From: Ligaoa zhengdingensis
Lineage (GTDB): Bacteria; Bacillota; Clostridia; Oscillospirales; Ruminococcaceae
Reading direction: 5' to 3'
DNA length: 18,860 nucleotides
Assembly: GCF_014384885.1 (NCBI RefSeq)
Contig: NZ_JACRST010000032.1
Location: forward strand, 1 to 18,860
Shown here: positions 1 to 8,582 of the stretch, one piece after another
How the letters are laid out: every line of letters starts with the position of its first letter
Position numbering within the stretch: position 1 is the first letter of the stretch
The notes under the pieces: model-generated
The model's input: the letters and a program-made list of their open reading frames with translations, nothing else
Database searches by the model: none
What the model was told of the DNA's origin: nothing
Made by a program: the position numbers and the translations under genes

Positions 1-1689
1 CGTGAAGGCAAGTGCTTCAAGATGGGCAGAACCATCGGCGCGGTGAGCTTCCTGCAAATCCTCGCGCCGGAACTCAATGACCGTATGCTTGCCGACTTCC
101 TTGAGATGGACAGCAACATTACGGTCAATTTTCATATCCGGACGATTGACCAGGCGAAGGCAATCAAGAGCATCAAATCGAAGATTACCGACCTCGACAA
201 GATGAAGATTGAAGAGCAGAAAAAGGCAGTCCGCTCCGGCTACGATATGGACATTATCCCGTCCGACCTCGCCACCTTTGGCGGTGAGGCAAAGCGTCTG
301 TTGCAGGATCTCCAGACCCGCAACGAGAGACTGTTCCTTGTGACCATCCTCATCATGAACACGGCAACCAACCGCCAGAAGCTTGAAAACGCCGTCTTCC
401 AGACCGCCGCCATCGCCCAGAAGTACAACTGTGCGCTCAAGCGTCTCGACTTCCAGCAGGAGGAAGGGCTGATGTCCTCTCTGCCTATCGGCATCAATCA
501 GGTGGAAATTGAGCGCGGATTGACCACTTCCAGCACGGCGGTTTTCGTGCCGTTTACCACGCAGGAGCTTTTTCAGGGCGGCGAAGCTCTCTACTACGGG
601 CTGAATGCGCTGTCCAACAACATGATCATGGTGGACCGCAAGCAGCTCAAGAACCCCAACGGGCTGATTTTGGGTACGCCCGGTTCCGGTAAGTCCTTCT
701 CCGCCAAGCGTGAAATGACGAACGCCTTCCTCATCACCGAGGATGACATCATCGTCTGCGACCCCGAAGCCGAGTATTTCCCCCTCGTGCAGAAGCTCGG
801 CGGTCAGGTCATCCGCATCTCGCCGGTCAGCACGGATTACATCAATCCGCTGGACATCAACACGAACTACTCCGAAGAGGAAAACCCGCTGACGCTGAAA
901 TCCGACTTCATCCTCTCCATGTGTGAACTGATTGTCGGCGGCAAGGACGGCTTGCAGCCGGTTGAGAAGACCATCATTGACCGCAGCGTCCGCATGGTCT
1001 ATCAGGAGTTCCTTGCAGACCCCAAGCCGGAGAAAATGCCGATCCTCGAAGACCTCTACAACATTCTGAGAAATCAGAAGGAGCCGGAGGCACAGCGCAT
1101 CGCAACTGCCCTCGAAATCTATGTTCACGGCTCTCTGAACGTCTTCAATCACAGAACGAATGTGGATGTCAACAACCGCTTTGTCTGCTACGACATCAAG
1201 GAACTGGGCAAGCAGCTCAAAAAGCTCGGAATGCTCATCGTGCAGGATCAGGTGTGGAACAGAGTGACCATCAACCGCGCCCAGCATAAGGCAACGCGCT
1301 ACTACATGGACGAGTTCCACCTTTTGCTGAAAGAGGAACAGACCGCCGCGTACAGCGTGGAAATCTGGAAGCGTTTCAGAAAATGGGGCGGCATTCCGAC
1401 CGGAATCACGCAGAACGTCAAGGATCTGCTTGCGTCCCGTGAAGTGGAGAACATTTTTGAAAACTCGGATTTTGTCTACCTTCTGAATCAGGCATCCGGC
1501 GACCGGCAGATTCTCTCGAAGGCGCTGAACATCTCTCCCAGCCAGCAGAACTACATCACCAATTCCAATGCCGGTGAGGGGCTGATCTTCTATGGCTCGA
1601 CCATCGTTCCCTTCAAGGACGATTTCCCGAAGGACACCCAGCTTTACCGCATCATGACTACCAAACCCGAAGAAACCGTACAGAACTGA
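1..1689 (+). CDS. virB4: VirB4-like conjugative transfer ATPase (5' end outside window)
   Basis: This is the cytoplasmic motor ATPase of the type IV secretion channel, which powers assembly of the mating pore and transfer. The frame is open from base 1, so the gene starts upstream; an internal ATG at 22 is not a credible start. In the visible 562 residues a Walker A motif, GTPGSGKS, lies at fragment residues 225-232. A Walker B stretch, YYMDEFH, has its Asp-Glu at 437-438. The C-terminal half also shows the typical Gln-Asn-rich 'TGITQNVKDLL' sensor region. Roughly the first 200 residues of a full VirB4 are missing. From memory it matches the CD1110 family of Clostridia conjugative transposons. 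The next gene begins 17 bases after the stop with its own strong ribosome binding site, consistent with one transfer operon. The ATPase identity is secure; the exact subfamily rests on the neighbouring gene order. Confidence 0.93.
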   Translation, partial: REGKCFKMGRTIGAVSFLQILAPELNDRMLADFLEMDSNITVNFHIRTIDQAKAIKSIKSKITDLDKMKIEEQKKAVRSGYDMDIIPSDLATFGGEAKRLLQDLQTRNERLFLVTILIMNTATNRQKLENAVFQTAAIAQKYNCALKRLDFQQEEGLMSSLPIGINQVEIERGLTTSSTAVFVPFTTQELFQGGEALYYGLNALSNNMIMVDRKQLKNPNGLILGTPGSGKSFSAKREMTNAFLITEDDIIVCDPEAEYFPLVQKLGGQVIRISPVSTDYINPLDINTNYSEEENPLTLKSDFILSMCELIVGGKDGLQPVEKTIIDRSVRMVYQEFLADPKPEKMPILEDLYNILRNQKEPEAQRIATALEIYVHGSLNVFNHRTNVDVNNRFVCYDIKELGKQLKKLGMLIVQDQVWNRVTINRAQHKATRYYMDEFHLLLKEEQTAAYSVEIWKRFRKWGGIPTGITQNVKDLLASREVENIFENSDFVYLLNQASGDRQILSKALNISPSQQNYITNSNAGEGLIFYGSTIVPFKDDFPKDTQLYRIMTTKPEETVQN

Positions 1690-1690
1690 T

Positions 1691-1696
1691 AGGAGG
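1691..1696 (+). promoter_or_regulatory. Ribosome binding site deciding the start at 1707
   Basis: A perfect AGGAGG lies 10 bases before the ATG at 1707 and only 4 bases before an in-frame TTG at 1701. The ATG is the better-spaced start. Confidence 0.75.
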
Positions 1697-1706
1697 ATTT
1701 TTGAAT

Positions 1707-2300
1707 ATGAACAACAAGATGATTACCATTCCCTACGCGGACGCTATCGAATACGGAGAGAACACCTCCGCACTGTTTAAGGCTCTGTGGGAGCTGACCG
1801 ATCTGATCCGACTGGAAAGCGATCTCAAGAAGCATCACCGCGCCTACCTCCATGTGAGGGAGGACATCGACGAAAAGGTCAAGGAAGCGCGTCAGATTAT
1901 GACCAAGGTAGCTGTGGATATGATCGGTTTCTATTTCAAGGTTGATGTTCCCGAAAGCAGCAACAGCGACGAGAATACCCCGTTTGCTGACGCGGCGGAT
2001 GATGAAGCCGTATCTATCCCCAAGGACAAGTATGAGCTGATGATCGACGATCTGCTCACGATGTCCGAAATCATTCAGTGCGTCGCAGATATGCGCACGC
2101 AGGATGTGAAGGCAATCCGCGAGTTTGGCAAGTTCGTCCCCGCCTTCGCTGCCTTCGAGAAGAACCGCCTGAGCCTCTATCGTGAGGCAGCGAAGGAAGC
2201 AGAGGAAATCTTCGACCGTTGGGCGGACGAGATTGACGATCTCGACGAGGACTTCATGGAAGACGAGGACTACGAGCCGGACGAGTATTACTCCGACTGA
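1707..2300 (+). CDS. Unknown acidic protein downstream of VirB4
   Basis: I do not recognise a family for this 197-residue protein. It has no signal peptide or membrane segment. Most of it looks helical, with alternating charged residues (for example around LESDLKKHHRAYLHVRED, residues 36-53), and the last 30 residues are extremely acidic (DDLDEDFMEDEDYEPDEYYSD-like composition). It sits between VirB4 and a methyltransferase in the same operon, so it could be a transfer accessory factor or a cargo protein; the acidic tail could bind a basic partner or mimic DNA. The start is ATG 1707, chosen from the spacing to AGGAGG; TTG 1701 would add two residues. The coding call is strong because the frame fills the gap between two real genes with matching codon usage. 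The function is open. Confidence 0.85.
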   Translation: MNNKMITIPYADAIEYGENTSALFKALWELTDLIRLESDLKKHHRAYLHVREDIDEKVKEARQIMTKVAVDMIGFYFKVDVPESSNSDENTPFADAADDEAVSIPKDKYELMIDDLLTMSEIIQCVADMRTQDVKAIREFGKFVPAFAAFEKNRLSLYREAAKEAEEIFDRWADEIDDLDEDFMEDEDYEPDEYYSD

Positions 2301-2320
2301 TATGCGCTCAAATCCGAAGA

Positions 2321-2326
2321 AAGGAG
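2321..2326 (+). promoter_or_regulatory. Ribosome binding site pointing to an ATA start of the methyltransferase
   Basis: AAGGAG ends 9 bases before an in-frame ATA at 2336, which is the normal distance for initiation. No ATG, GTG or TTG lies in frame there; the first standard start in this frame is GTG 2414. Confidence 0.55.
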
Positions 2327-2335
2327 CTGGTTTTT

Positions 2336-3283
2336 ATAGAGCTTGACATCATTCATACCGGCGATTGCCTTGAAATCCTGAAAGCCCTGCCCGATGACTG
2401 CGTTCATTGCTGTGTGACGTCCCCTCCGTATTACGCGCTCCGCGATTACGGCATGGATGCTCAGATCGGCAGAGAGACAACGCCGAAGGAATATATCTCG
2501 CGCCTGACGGAAGTGTTTACCGAAGTCAGGCGCGTTTTACGCCCAGACGGTACGCTCTGGCTGAACATCTCGGACACCTACGCTGGAAAGGGCAATCAGG
2601 GTGATTTTATTGACCCGAAGAACCCCAACGGCAGAAACGGTCAGGCTGTGGCTCTCAACAACAAGGTTGAGGGCTGCAAGCCGAAGGACATGATCGGTAT
2701 TCCGTGGATGCTGGCTTTTGCCCTCCGTGATACCGGTTGGTATCTGCGCAACGACATCATCTGGATGAAGGATAACCCCATGCCGGAGAGTGTCAAAGAC
2801 CGCTGCGCCCGCTGCTATGAGCATATTTTCCTGTTCTCAAAGTCCAAGAAGTATTTCTTTGACTACAAGGCGATCTCCGAACCGATTGCTCCCGCAACGG
2901 CGGAACGGCTCAAGCGCGGCATGAAGGGCGGCAACAAATACGGCAAGCCCGTTCCCGGTCAGCCTCAGCCGCAGTCCATCAACCGCCCCCGTGAGCATGG
3001 TGAGATCAAGGACGCAGACATCAATCCGCTTCGCAATAAGCGCGATGTCTGGAAGATCAACACCGTTCCCTTCAAGGGCGGTCATTACGCCGCCTACCCT
3101 CCGAAGCTGGTTGAAACCTGCCTTCTTGCCGGTTGTCCCGAAGGCGGTATTGTGCTTGATCCCTTCATGGGAAGCGGCACAACCGGCATGGTTGCCTCAC
3201 AGATGGGGCGTCATTTCATCGGCATCGAGCTGAATCCGGCGTACACCGAGCTTGCCTACAAGCGGATTGGAGGTGAAATCTGA
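2336..3283 (+). CDS. Orphan DNA methyltransferase (N4-cytosine/N6-adenine type), noncanonical start
   Basis: This is an S-adenosylmethionine-dependent exocyclic-amino DNA methyltransferase of the beta arrangement. The catalytic motif IV, TSPPYY, comes first (residues 28-33 from the ATA) and the SAM-binding motif I, LDPFMGSGTT, is near the C-terminus (about 274-283). The SPPY form is most often seen in N4-cytosine enzymes, but N6-adenine cannot be excluded. No restriction endonuclease gene lies beside it, so it probably protects the element from host restriction or marks its DNA. The conserved N-terminal strand and helix (LDIIHTGDCLEILKALP) are encoded upstream of the first standard start codon, GTG 2414, which lies just before motif IV. 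I therefore place the start at ATA 2336, 9 bases after AAGGAG; this may be a mutated ATG. If only GTG 2414 is used, the protein would be 289 residues and lack the first beta strand. The stop overlaps the next start (TGATG). Confidence 0.85.
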   Translation: MELDIIHTGDCLEILKALPDDCVHCCVTSPPYYALRDYGMDAQIGRETTPKEYISRLTEVFTEVRRVLRPDGTLWLNISDTYAGKGNQGDFIDPKNPNGRNGQAVALNNKVEGCKPKDMIGIPWMLAFALRDTGWYLRNDIIWMKDNPMPESVKDRCARCYEHIFLFSKSKKYFFDYKAISEPIAPATAERLKRGMKGGNKYGKPVPGQPQPQSINRPREHGEIKDADINPLRNKRDVWKINTVPFKGGHYAAYPPKLVETCLLAGCPEGGIVLDPFMGSGTTGMVASQMGRHFIGIELNPAYTELAYKRIGGEI

Positions 3284-5490
3284 TGTCCAAGGAACCGGAG
3301 CTTAAAGCCCGCGACAAGGTTGTTCTGCGGATAACGCGGGAGGGCGCGGTCGAGGAAAACCTGACGGCTGGCACCGGGCAGAGAGTGTCAAAGCGGCTGG
3401 AAGATACAGAGCTGGTCAAGCCGGTTGAGACAGCCGCACCTTCCGAAGCCCTTTCTGCGGAGGAACAGAAAAAGGTGCAGATGCGCCGTCAACAGCGTCA
3501 GTTTCAGGCGGAACACACCGAGGATAACGACACTAAGCCGCCCTCGGAAACGTCCGTCACAGAAGAGAAAAAGGCAGAAAATCCACCCCAGAATGCACCC
3601 GAACCGCTGCCCGTGTCAGAGACTCCGTTCAAGCCCCCTGTTTTGGAGCAGCACGGCGTTTCTTCTCATACCGGCACGGTGATTGCTGAAACGGTTGTCA
3701 CCCACAAGCTGCGCAAGACCTCGGCGGTTGAAACAGTTGACGCGGATGCCGTTCTCTCCCAAGCGGCGGAGACTTCCTCCGCAAAGCCGGTCTCGGACGA
3801 TGCCGTCCCGCCCACGAAGCGGATGCAGAAGCTCGAAAGGAAGTCCGAGAAGGCGCATGAGCGTCTGGATGCCGCCCGTGAGAAGCTGCCCACGCACAAG
3901 GTTCTCAAGAAAGAGCGCGTCTTTGATGAAGAGACCGGAAAGGGCAAAACCCGCCTTCATTTTGAGGATGAGCTGAAAAAGCCCAAGAGCAAAGGTAAGC
4001 TGCAATTCGAGGCAGACAAAACCGTCCGCAAGGTCGGTGACACCCTCGCTTCCGGCATTCACGGCAAAATCCATGAGGTCGAGCAGGAAAACTCGGCGGT
4101 CGAGGGGGCGCACAAAACGGAGATTGTCGCGGAGACCGCCGCAAGGCATTTCAGTCATCACAGAGAAAAAAGCGTCAACAAGCCCTACGAGAAGGTCTCC
4201 AAGCTGGAACACAAGGCGGATGCTGCTGATGCGAAGCTCCAATATGAGAGAAATCAGCAGGAGCATCCTGAGATGAAGAAGCAGAACATGAACAAGCACT
4301 ACCAGAAGCAGAACATCAAGAAGGAATATGCCGCTGCACGGAATGCCGGTTCTCAGACTGCCGGGACTGCCACAAAAAGCACCGGCAAGAAGCTCGGCGA
4401 AAAGGTGTCCGACAAGCTCAAGGAGTTCTTTGAGAACAACAGGAAGGTCTTTATCTGGATCGGCGTCGGAATTGCCCTTCTCGTGTTGCTCGGTGCCGGA
4501 ATCAGCTCGTGTTCGATGCTCACCTCTACCGGCTCGTCGGTTATCGCTTCCTCCTATCTCAGCGAGGATGATGCGATGCTGGGCGCGGAGGCGCAGTATT
4601 GCCAAATGGAGCAAGAGCTGCAACGCTATCTCGACACCTACGAAAGCACTCACAGCTATGATGAATACCACTTCGATCTGGATGATATTGAGCATGACCC
4701 CTATGTGCTGATCTCCATTCTCTCGGCTCTCCATGAGGGCGAGTTCACGCTGGATGAGGTGCAGGGTACGCTCCAAATGCTGTTTGAAAAGCAGTATATC
4801 CTCACCGAAGAGGTCATCATCGAAACCAGATACCGCACGGAAACCGACACATGGACGGACGCAGACGGCAACACGCACACGGAAACCTACCGCGTCCCGT
4901 ATGACTACTACATCTGCAACGTGAAGCTCGAAAACTTCAATCTCTCCCACGTCCCGGTCTACATCATGTCTCAGGAACAGCTTTCCATGTACGCAACGTA
5001 TATGTCGGTGCTGGGCAACCGCGAGGATCTGTTCGGTGACTCTCCCTATGTGGACAAGTACATCACAAATCCTCCCGCCGACTACGATGTCAACCCGGAA
5101 TACCTGAACGACGAGAAGTTTGCAACGCTGATTACCGAGGCGGAAAAGTATCTCGGCTATCCGTATGTGTGGGGCGGCTCCAATCCCGACACATCCTTTG
5201 ACTGCTCCGGCTTTGTCAGCTACGTTCTCACGAACAGCGGGCTTGTGAACACCGGGCGGCTGGGCGCACAGGGACTTTATAACATCAGTACGCCGGTTTC
5301 AAAGGCGAATGCACAGCCCGGTGATCTCATCTTCTTTGTCGGGACGTATGACACCCCCGGCGTGTCTCACGTCGGCATTTACGTCGGTGATGGGGTCATG
5401 ATCCACTGCGGCGATCCCATTCAGTACACATCCATCAACTCTTCCTATTGGCAGCAGCATTTCTACGCCTTCGGAAGACCCGCCTATTAA
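3283..5490 (+). CDS. Membrane-anchored NlpC/P60 cell-wall hydrolase of the transfer machinery
   Basis: A 735-residue protein with three parts. Residues 1 to about 388 are rich in Lys, Glu, Ala and Pro, largely disordered or coiled coil, with no signal peptide. A single membrane segment follows at about 389-412 (VFIWIGVGIALLVLLGAGI). The external part ends in an NlpC/P60 peptidase domain at about 615-735. The expected catalytic residues are visible: Cys641 in FDCSGF, His696 in SHVGIYVG and His708 in MIHCGD. The enzyme should cut peptidoglycan stem peptides to open the wall for the mating channel, like the Orf14-type protein of Tn916, but no lysozyme domain is seen here. It matches the CD1108 family from memory. 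Its start ATG 3283 shares one base with the upstream stop and has GGAGGT at 3268-3273. The region between membrane segment and peptidase (about 420-600) is unrecognised. Confidence 0.92.
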   Translation: MSKEPELKARDKVVLRITREGAVEENLTAGTGQRVSKRLEDTELVKPVETAAPSEALSAEEQKKVQMRRQQRQFQAEHTEDNDTKPPSETSVTEEKKAENPPQNAPEPLPVSETPFKPPVLEQHGVSSHTGTVIAETVVTHKLRKTSAVETVDADAVLSQAAETSSAKPVSDDAVPPTKRMQKLERKSEKAHERLDAAREKLPTHKVLKKERVFDEETGKGKTRLHFEDELKKPKSKGKLQFEADKTVRKVGDTLASGIHGKIHEVEQENSAVEGAHKTEIVAETAARHFSHHREKSVNKPYEKVSKLEHKADAADAKLQYERNQQEHPEMKKQNMNKHYQKQNIKKEYAAARNAGSQTAGTATKSTGKKLGEKVSDKLKEFFENNRKVFIWIGVGIALLVLLGAGISSCSMLTSTGSSVIASSYLSEDDAMLGAEAQYCQMEQELQRYLDTYESTHSYDEYHFDLDDIEHDPYVLISILSALHEGEFTLDEVQGTLQMLFEKQYILTEEVIIETRYRTETDTWTDADGNTHTETYRVPYDYYICNVKLENFNLSHVPVYIMSQEQLSMYATYMSVLGNREDLFGDSPYVDKYITNPPADYDVNPEYLNDEKFATLITEAEKYLGYPYVWGGSNPDTSFDCSGFVSYVLTNSGLVNTGRLGAQGLYNISTPVSKANAQPGDLIFFVGTYDTPGVSHVGIYVGDGVMIHCGDPIQYTSINSSYWQQHFYAFGRPAY

Positions 5491-5507
5491 AAGAAAGGAG
5501 TTATTTC

Positions 5508-5744
5508 ATGAATCCCAAGTATCAGAAAGTCCTCTCCGACATTGAGAAGGCTGAAAAGAAGAAATCAGAAATCGAAGGGCAGCTCAAGGAGCTGTACGAC
5601 AAGAAGACAGAGCTGGAAAACCTTGAAATCATCAATACCGTGCGCTCTATGGTGATGGACAAGGATCAGATCATGGTGTTCCTGTCTTCCATGAAGGGCG
5701 GCACCAAGCCCGCTGAAAATACGGAGGTAATCGACAATGCGTAA
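5508..5744 (+). CDS. DUF4315-type short coiled-coil protein
   Basis: A 78-residue protein that is almost entirely a charged coiled coil (LSDIEKAEKKKSEIEGQLKEL, then KKTELENLEIINTVRSMV). It has a conserved-looking C-terminal 'VMDKDQIMVFLSSMKGG' element. The family DUF4315 is recalled from this gene position in Clostridia conjugative transposons, always between the NlpC/P60 gene and the DUF4366 gene. Its role is not known; a small cytoplasmic adaptor of the transfer complex is plausible. The start is ATG 5508, 7 bases after AAAGGAG at 5494-5500; the frame is open further upstream but there overlaps the NlpC gene without its own ribosome binding site. It overlaps the next gene by 8 bases, so translation is probably coupled. 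Confidence 0.9.
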   Translation: MNPKYQKVLSDIEKAEKKKSEIEGQLKELYDKKTELENLEIINTVRSMVMDKDQIMVFLSSMKGGTKPAENTEVIDNA

Positions 5745-6516
5745 GAAGTTTCGTTTTCTGACCGTCCTTGCTGTCTGCGTCATGGTTCTGTCCTGCTTCT
5801 CGGTCACGGCGTTTGCCTATGCCGATGACACCGAACAGAACCTTCCCGTTACGGAGGCAACCCAGCCGGAACAGCAGCCCGCAGTCACTCCCACGCCGGA
5901 AAAGCCGAAGGGTGAGCCGATTGACGATGAGGGCAACGCCCACACCCGCGACTTGCTCTATGACAAGGCAACCAACAAGCAGTTCATCACTGTTCAGACA
6001 AAGAACGGCAACACCTTCTTCATTGTCATCGACTACGATGCGCCCATCAACGAGGATGAGGAACAGTATCAGACGTACTTCCTGAACATGGTCGATGAGA
6101 GCGACCTGCTTGCGCTGCTGGATGATGACACTGCGGCGGCTCTGACCACCTGTAACTGCAAAGAAAAATGTGCTGCCGGTCAGGTCAACACCGACTGCCC
6201 GGTCTGCAAGACCAACATGAGCGAATGCACCGGCACAGCCCCCGTTACACCTGAGCCGGACAAGGATGCGGAAACCGATGCTCCCGCCCCTAAACCCGAA
6301 AAGAAATCCAACATCGGCGTGATCCTCGTCATCTTCGTTCTTGCCGGTGCTGCGGGTGCAGCTTATTACTACATCAAGTTCGTCAGGGGCAGAAAGCCCA
6401 AGGATGAAGATATGGACTTCTTTGATGATGAAGGCTACGAAGAAGAGCCGTACATCAACGAGGATGATGAGCCGCAGATTGCGGAGGATGCTGAAACGGA
6501 TGGTGATGAAGATTGA
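5737..6516 (+). CDS. DUF4366-type secreted, membrane-anchored conjugation protein
   Basis: A 259-residue protein with an N-terminal signal peptide (RKK start, hydrophobic core 7-22, likely cleavage after AFA27 or AYA29). A Pro/Glu-rich extracellular linker follows, and then a globular part with 'NKQFITVQTKNGNTFFIVID'. Six cysteines at 139, 141, 145, 154, 157 and 164 could bind metal or form disulfides outside the cell. A membrane segment lies at about 193-213, followed by a very acidic cytoplasmic tail. This matches the CD1107/DUF4366 family from memory. It probably sits in the cell envelope as part of the mating apparatus. The start ATG 5737 lies inside the previous gene, 9 bases after GGAGG at 5723-5727. 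Confidence 0.92.
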   Translation: MRKKFRFLTVLAVCVMVLSCFSVTAFAYADDTEQNLPVTEATQPEQQPAVTPTPEKPKGEPIDDEGNAHTRDLLYDKATNKQFITVQTKNGNTFFIVIDYDAPINEDEEQYQTYFLNMVDESDLLALLDDDTAAALTTCNCKEKCAAGQVNTDCPVCKTNMSECTGTAPVTPEPDKDAETDAPAPKPEKKSNIGVILVIFVLAGAAGAAYYYIKFVRGRKPKDEDMDFFDDEGYEEEPYINEDDEPQIAEDAETDGDED

Positions 6517-8582
6517 TCTTAGTCATTGCTGAAAAGCCCAGCGTTGCCCAGTCCATCGCAAAGGTTCTGGGCGCAACGTCCCGAAAGGACGGCTATATGG
6601 AGGGCGGCAATTACATCGTTTCGTGGTGCTTCGGTCATTTGGTGGAGCTGGCAGACGCCAGCTCCTACGATGAGCGGTATGCCAAGTGGCGGTATGACGA
6701 TCTGCCCATTGTTCCGGAAAACTGGATGTTCGAGGTCACAAAGGACAAAGCACAGCAGTTCAAGGTGCTGTCCACTCTCATGAAGGACAAGCGCGTCACC
6801 GAGCTGGTCTGCGCAACCGATGCAGGACGCGAGGGTGAGTTGATCTTCCGGCTGGTCTACAACAAAGCCGGATGCACCAAGCCCTTCAAGCGTCTGTGGA
6901 TCAGCTCGTTGGAGGACTCCGCCATCCGCGAAGGCTTCAACCATCTCCGGGACGGCAAGGAATATGACCGTCTCTATGAAGCGGCACTCAGCCGCTCGAA
7001 GGCAGACTGGATTGTCGGTATCAACGGCACCCGCCTGTTCACCACGCTCTATCACAAGAAGCTGGTGGTCGGGCGCGTCCAGACGCCGACCCTTGCAATG
7101 CTGGTGGAGCGTGACGGGAAAATCTCCACGTTCCAGAAGGAGAAGTATTTCAACGTCCACGTCGGCAATGGCGATCTGACCGTCGATCTGGAAAAGGTCA
7201 AAACCGAAGAGGAAGCAAAGAGAATTGCGGCGGCTTGCGAGAAAAAGCAAGCCGTCGTTTCTTCTCTCAAGCAGGAAACGAAGACCGTCAATCCTCCGAA
7301 GCTCTATGATCTGACCACCTTGCAGCGCGAGGCAAACCGATATTACGGCTTCACTGCCCAGCAGACACTCGATCTCGTTCAGACGCTCTACGAAAAGAAG
7401 CTCCTGACCTATCCGCGCACGGACAGTCAGTTCATCACGGATGATATGGAGGACACCGCTCGTCAGGTCATTTCTATCGTATGCCGCCAGCTTCCGCTTT
7501 TCTCCGGCGTTTCGATTACGCCGGACATTGCCCGCGTAACCGACAACAGCAAGGTCACGGATCACCACGCCATTCTCCCGACCGTCCAGCTTGAAAAGCA
7601 GGATGTTTCCGCTCTCCCTCAGTCGGAACAGAAAATCCTCAATCTTGTCGGGATGCGCCTTCTGTGTGCGACCGGCGAGAAGCACACATACGCAGAAACG
7701 CAGATCACGCTTTCCTGCGAGGGCTATGCGTTCAAAACCAAGGGCAAAACCGTCGTGCAAAACGGCTGGAAAGCCGTCGAAGAGCTGTTCAAGGCATCCC
7801 TCAAGACAAAGGAAAAGGACGATCCCGTGAAGTCCCTGCCCGAAGTCCACGAGGGCGATGTTCTGGATGGTGTGTCTGCCAGCGTCACCGAACACTTCAC
7901 GACACCTCCGAAGCAGTACACGGAAGACACGCTCCTGTCTGCAATGGAGACTGCCGGAAACGATCAGTTTGACGATGACACTGAGAAGAAAGGTCTCGGC
8001 ACTCCCGCGACCCGTGCCGGTATCATTGAAAAGCTGGTGAAATCCGGCTTTGCAGAGCGTAAAGGCAAATCCCTCATTCCCACGAAGGACGGCTGCAACC
8101 TCGTCTGCGTCCTGCCGGAACAGATCACTTCTCCCGCAATGACGGCGGAATGGGAAAACACGCTCATGGAGATTGAGCGCGGCAATGCGGATGCAGACGC
8201 ATTCCTCAGCGGCATTGTCCGGATGACCGGCGATCTTGTAAAAGCCTACCCGTTTCTCTCCGATGCCGAAGCCCAGCGTTTCGGCACGGGCAAGGAGGAA
8301 ATCGGCAAGTGTCCCCGCTGTGGTTCTCCGGTCTATGTCGGCAAAGGCAACTTCTACTGCTCGAACAAGGCTTGCTCCTTCTGCCTGTGGGAAGACAACA
8401 AGTTCTTTTCCAGCAAGAAAAAGAAGCTGACCAAGAGGATTGCAAAGGAGCTGCTGGACAAGGGCTGGTGCCGCGTGACCGGGCTTTACACGCCGAAGAA
8501 GCCCCAGCTCTACGATGCAGTGATCCGGCTGGATGACAGCGGCGGCAAATACGTCAGCTTCAAGATGGAGTTTGACCGATGA
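6513..8582 (+). CDS. topB: DNA topoisomerase III
   Basis: A 689-residue type IA topoisomerase that cuts and rejoins single DNA strands. In conjugative elements it is thought to help decatenate or process the transferred DNA. The Toprim domain opens the protein (EKPSVAQSIAKVLG near residue 8) with DAGREGELIFR further on. The active-site Tyr300 lies in LTYPRTDSQ, and VVGRVQTPTL precedes it. A C-terminal zinc-finger-like unit has Cys600, Cys603, Cys616 and Cys621 or Cys624. Length is normal for plasmid and ICE TopB. It starts with TTG 6513, overlapping the upstream stop by four bases (TTGA), so translation is coupled. Its stop overlaps the next ATG (ATGA). A 9-base-pair perfect hairpin is present early in the gene at 6644-6665. 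Confidence 0.96.
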   Translation: MILVIAEKPSVAQSIAKVLGATSRKDGYMEGGNYIVSWCFGHLVELADASSYDERYAKWRYDDLPIVPENWMFEVTKDKAQQFKVLSTLMKDKRVTELVCATDAGREGELIFRLVYNKAGCTKPFKRLWISSLEDSAIREGFNHLRDGKEYDRLYEAALSRSKADWIVGINGTRLFTTLYHKKLVVGRVQTPTLAMLVERDGKISTFQKEKYFNVHVGNGDLTVDLEKVKTEEEAKRIAAACEKKQAVVSSLKQETKTVNPPKLYDLTTLQREANRYYGFTAQQTLDLVQTLYEKKLLTYPRTDSQFITDDMEDTARQVISIVCRQLPLFSGVSITPDIARVTDNSKVTDHHAILPTVQLEKQDVSALPQSEQKILNLVGMRLLCATGEKHTYAETQITLSCEGYAFKTKGKTVVQNGWKAVEELFKASLKTKEKDDPVKSLPEVHEGDVLDGVSASVTEHFTTPPKQYTEDTLLSAMETAGNDQFDDDTEKKGLGTPATRAGIIEKLVKSGFAERKGKSLIPTKDGCNLVCVLPEQITSPAMTAEWENTLMEIERGNADADAFLSGIVRMTGDLVKAYPFLSDAEAQRFGTGKEEIGKCPRCGSPVYVGKGNFYCSNKACSFCLWEDNKFFSSKKKKLTKRIAKELLDKGWCRVTGLYTPKKPQLYDAVIRLDDSGGKYVSFKMEFDR
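6644..6665. repeat. Inverted repeat inside topB
   Basis: GGAGCTGGC, the loop AGAC, then GCCAGCTCC form a perfect 9-base-pair stem with a 4-base loop, about 130 bases into the gene. No T-run follows, so it is not a terminator. It may be chance or may influence translation. Confidence 0.5.

Noticed and set aside
4262..4330. Short repeated words encoding KKQNMN and QKQNIK in the NlpC/P60 gene
   Set aside because: This is low-complexity Lys/Gln coding sequence in a coiled-coil region, not a DNA repeat or CRISPR array.
3616..4950. A 444-codon open frame antisense to the NlpC/P60 gene
   Set aside because: It has a Leu/Arg/Gly-rich composition typical of a reverse shadow, no start signal, and lies wholly within a well-supported gene.
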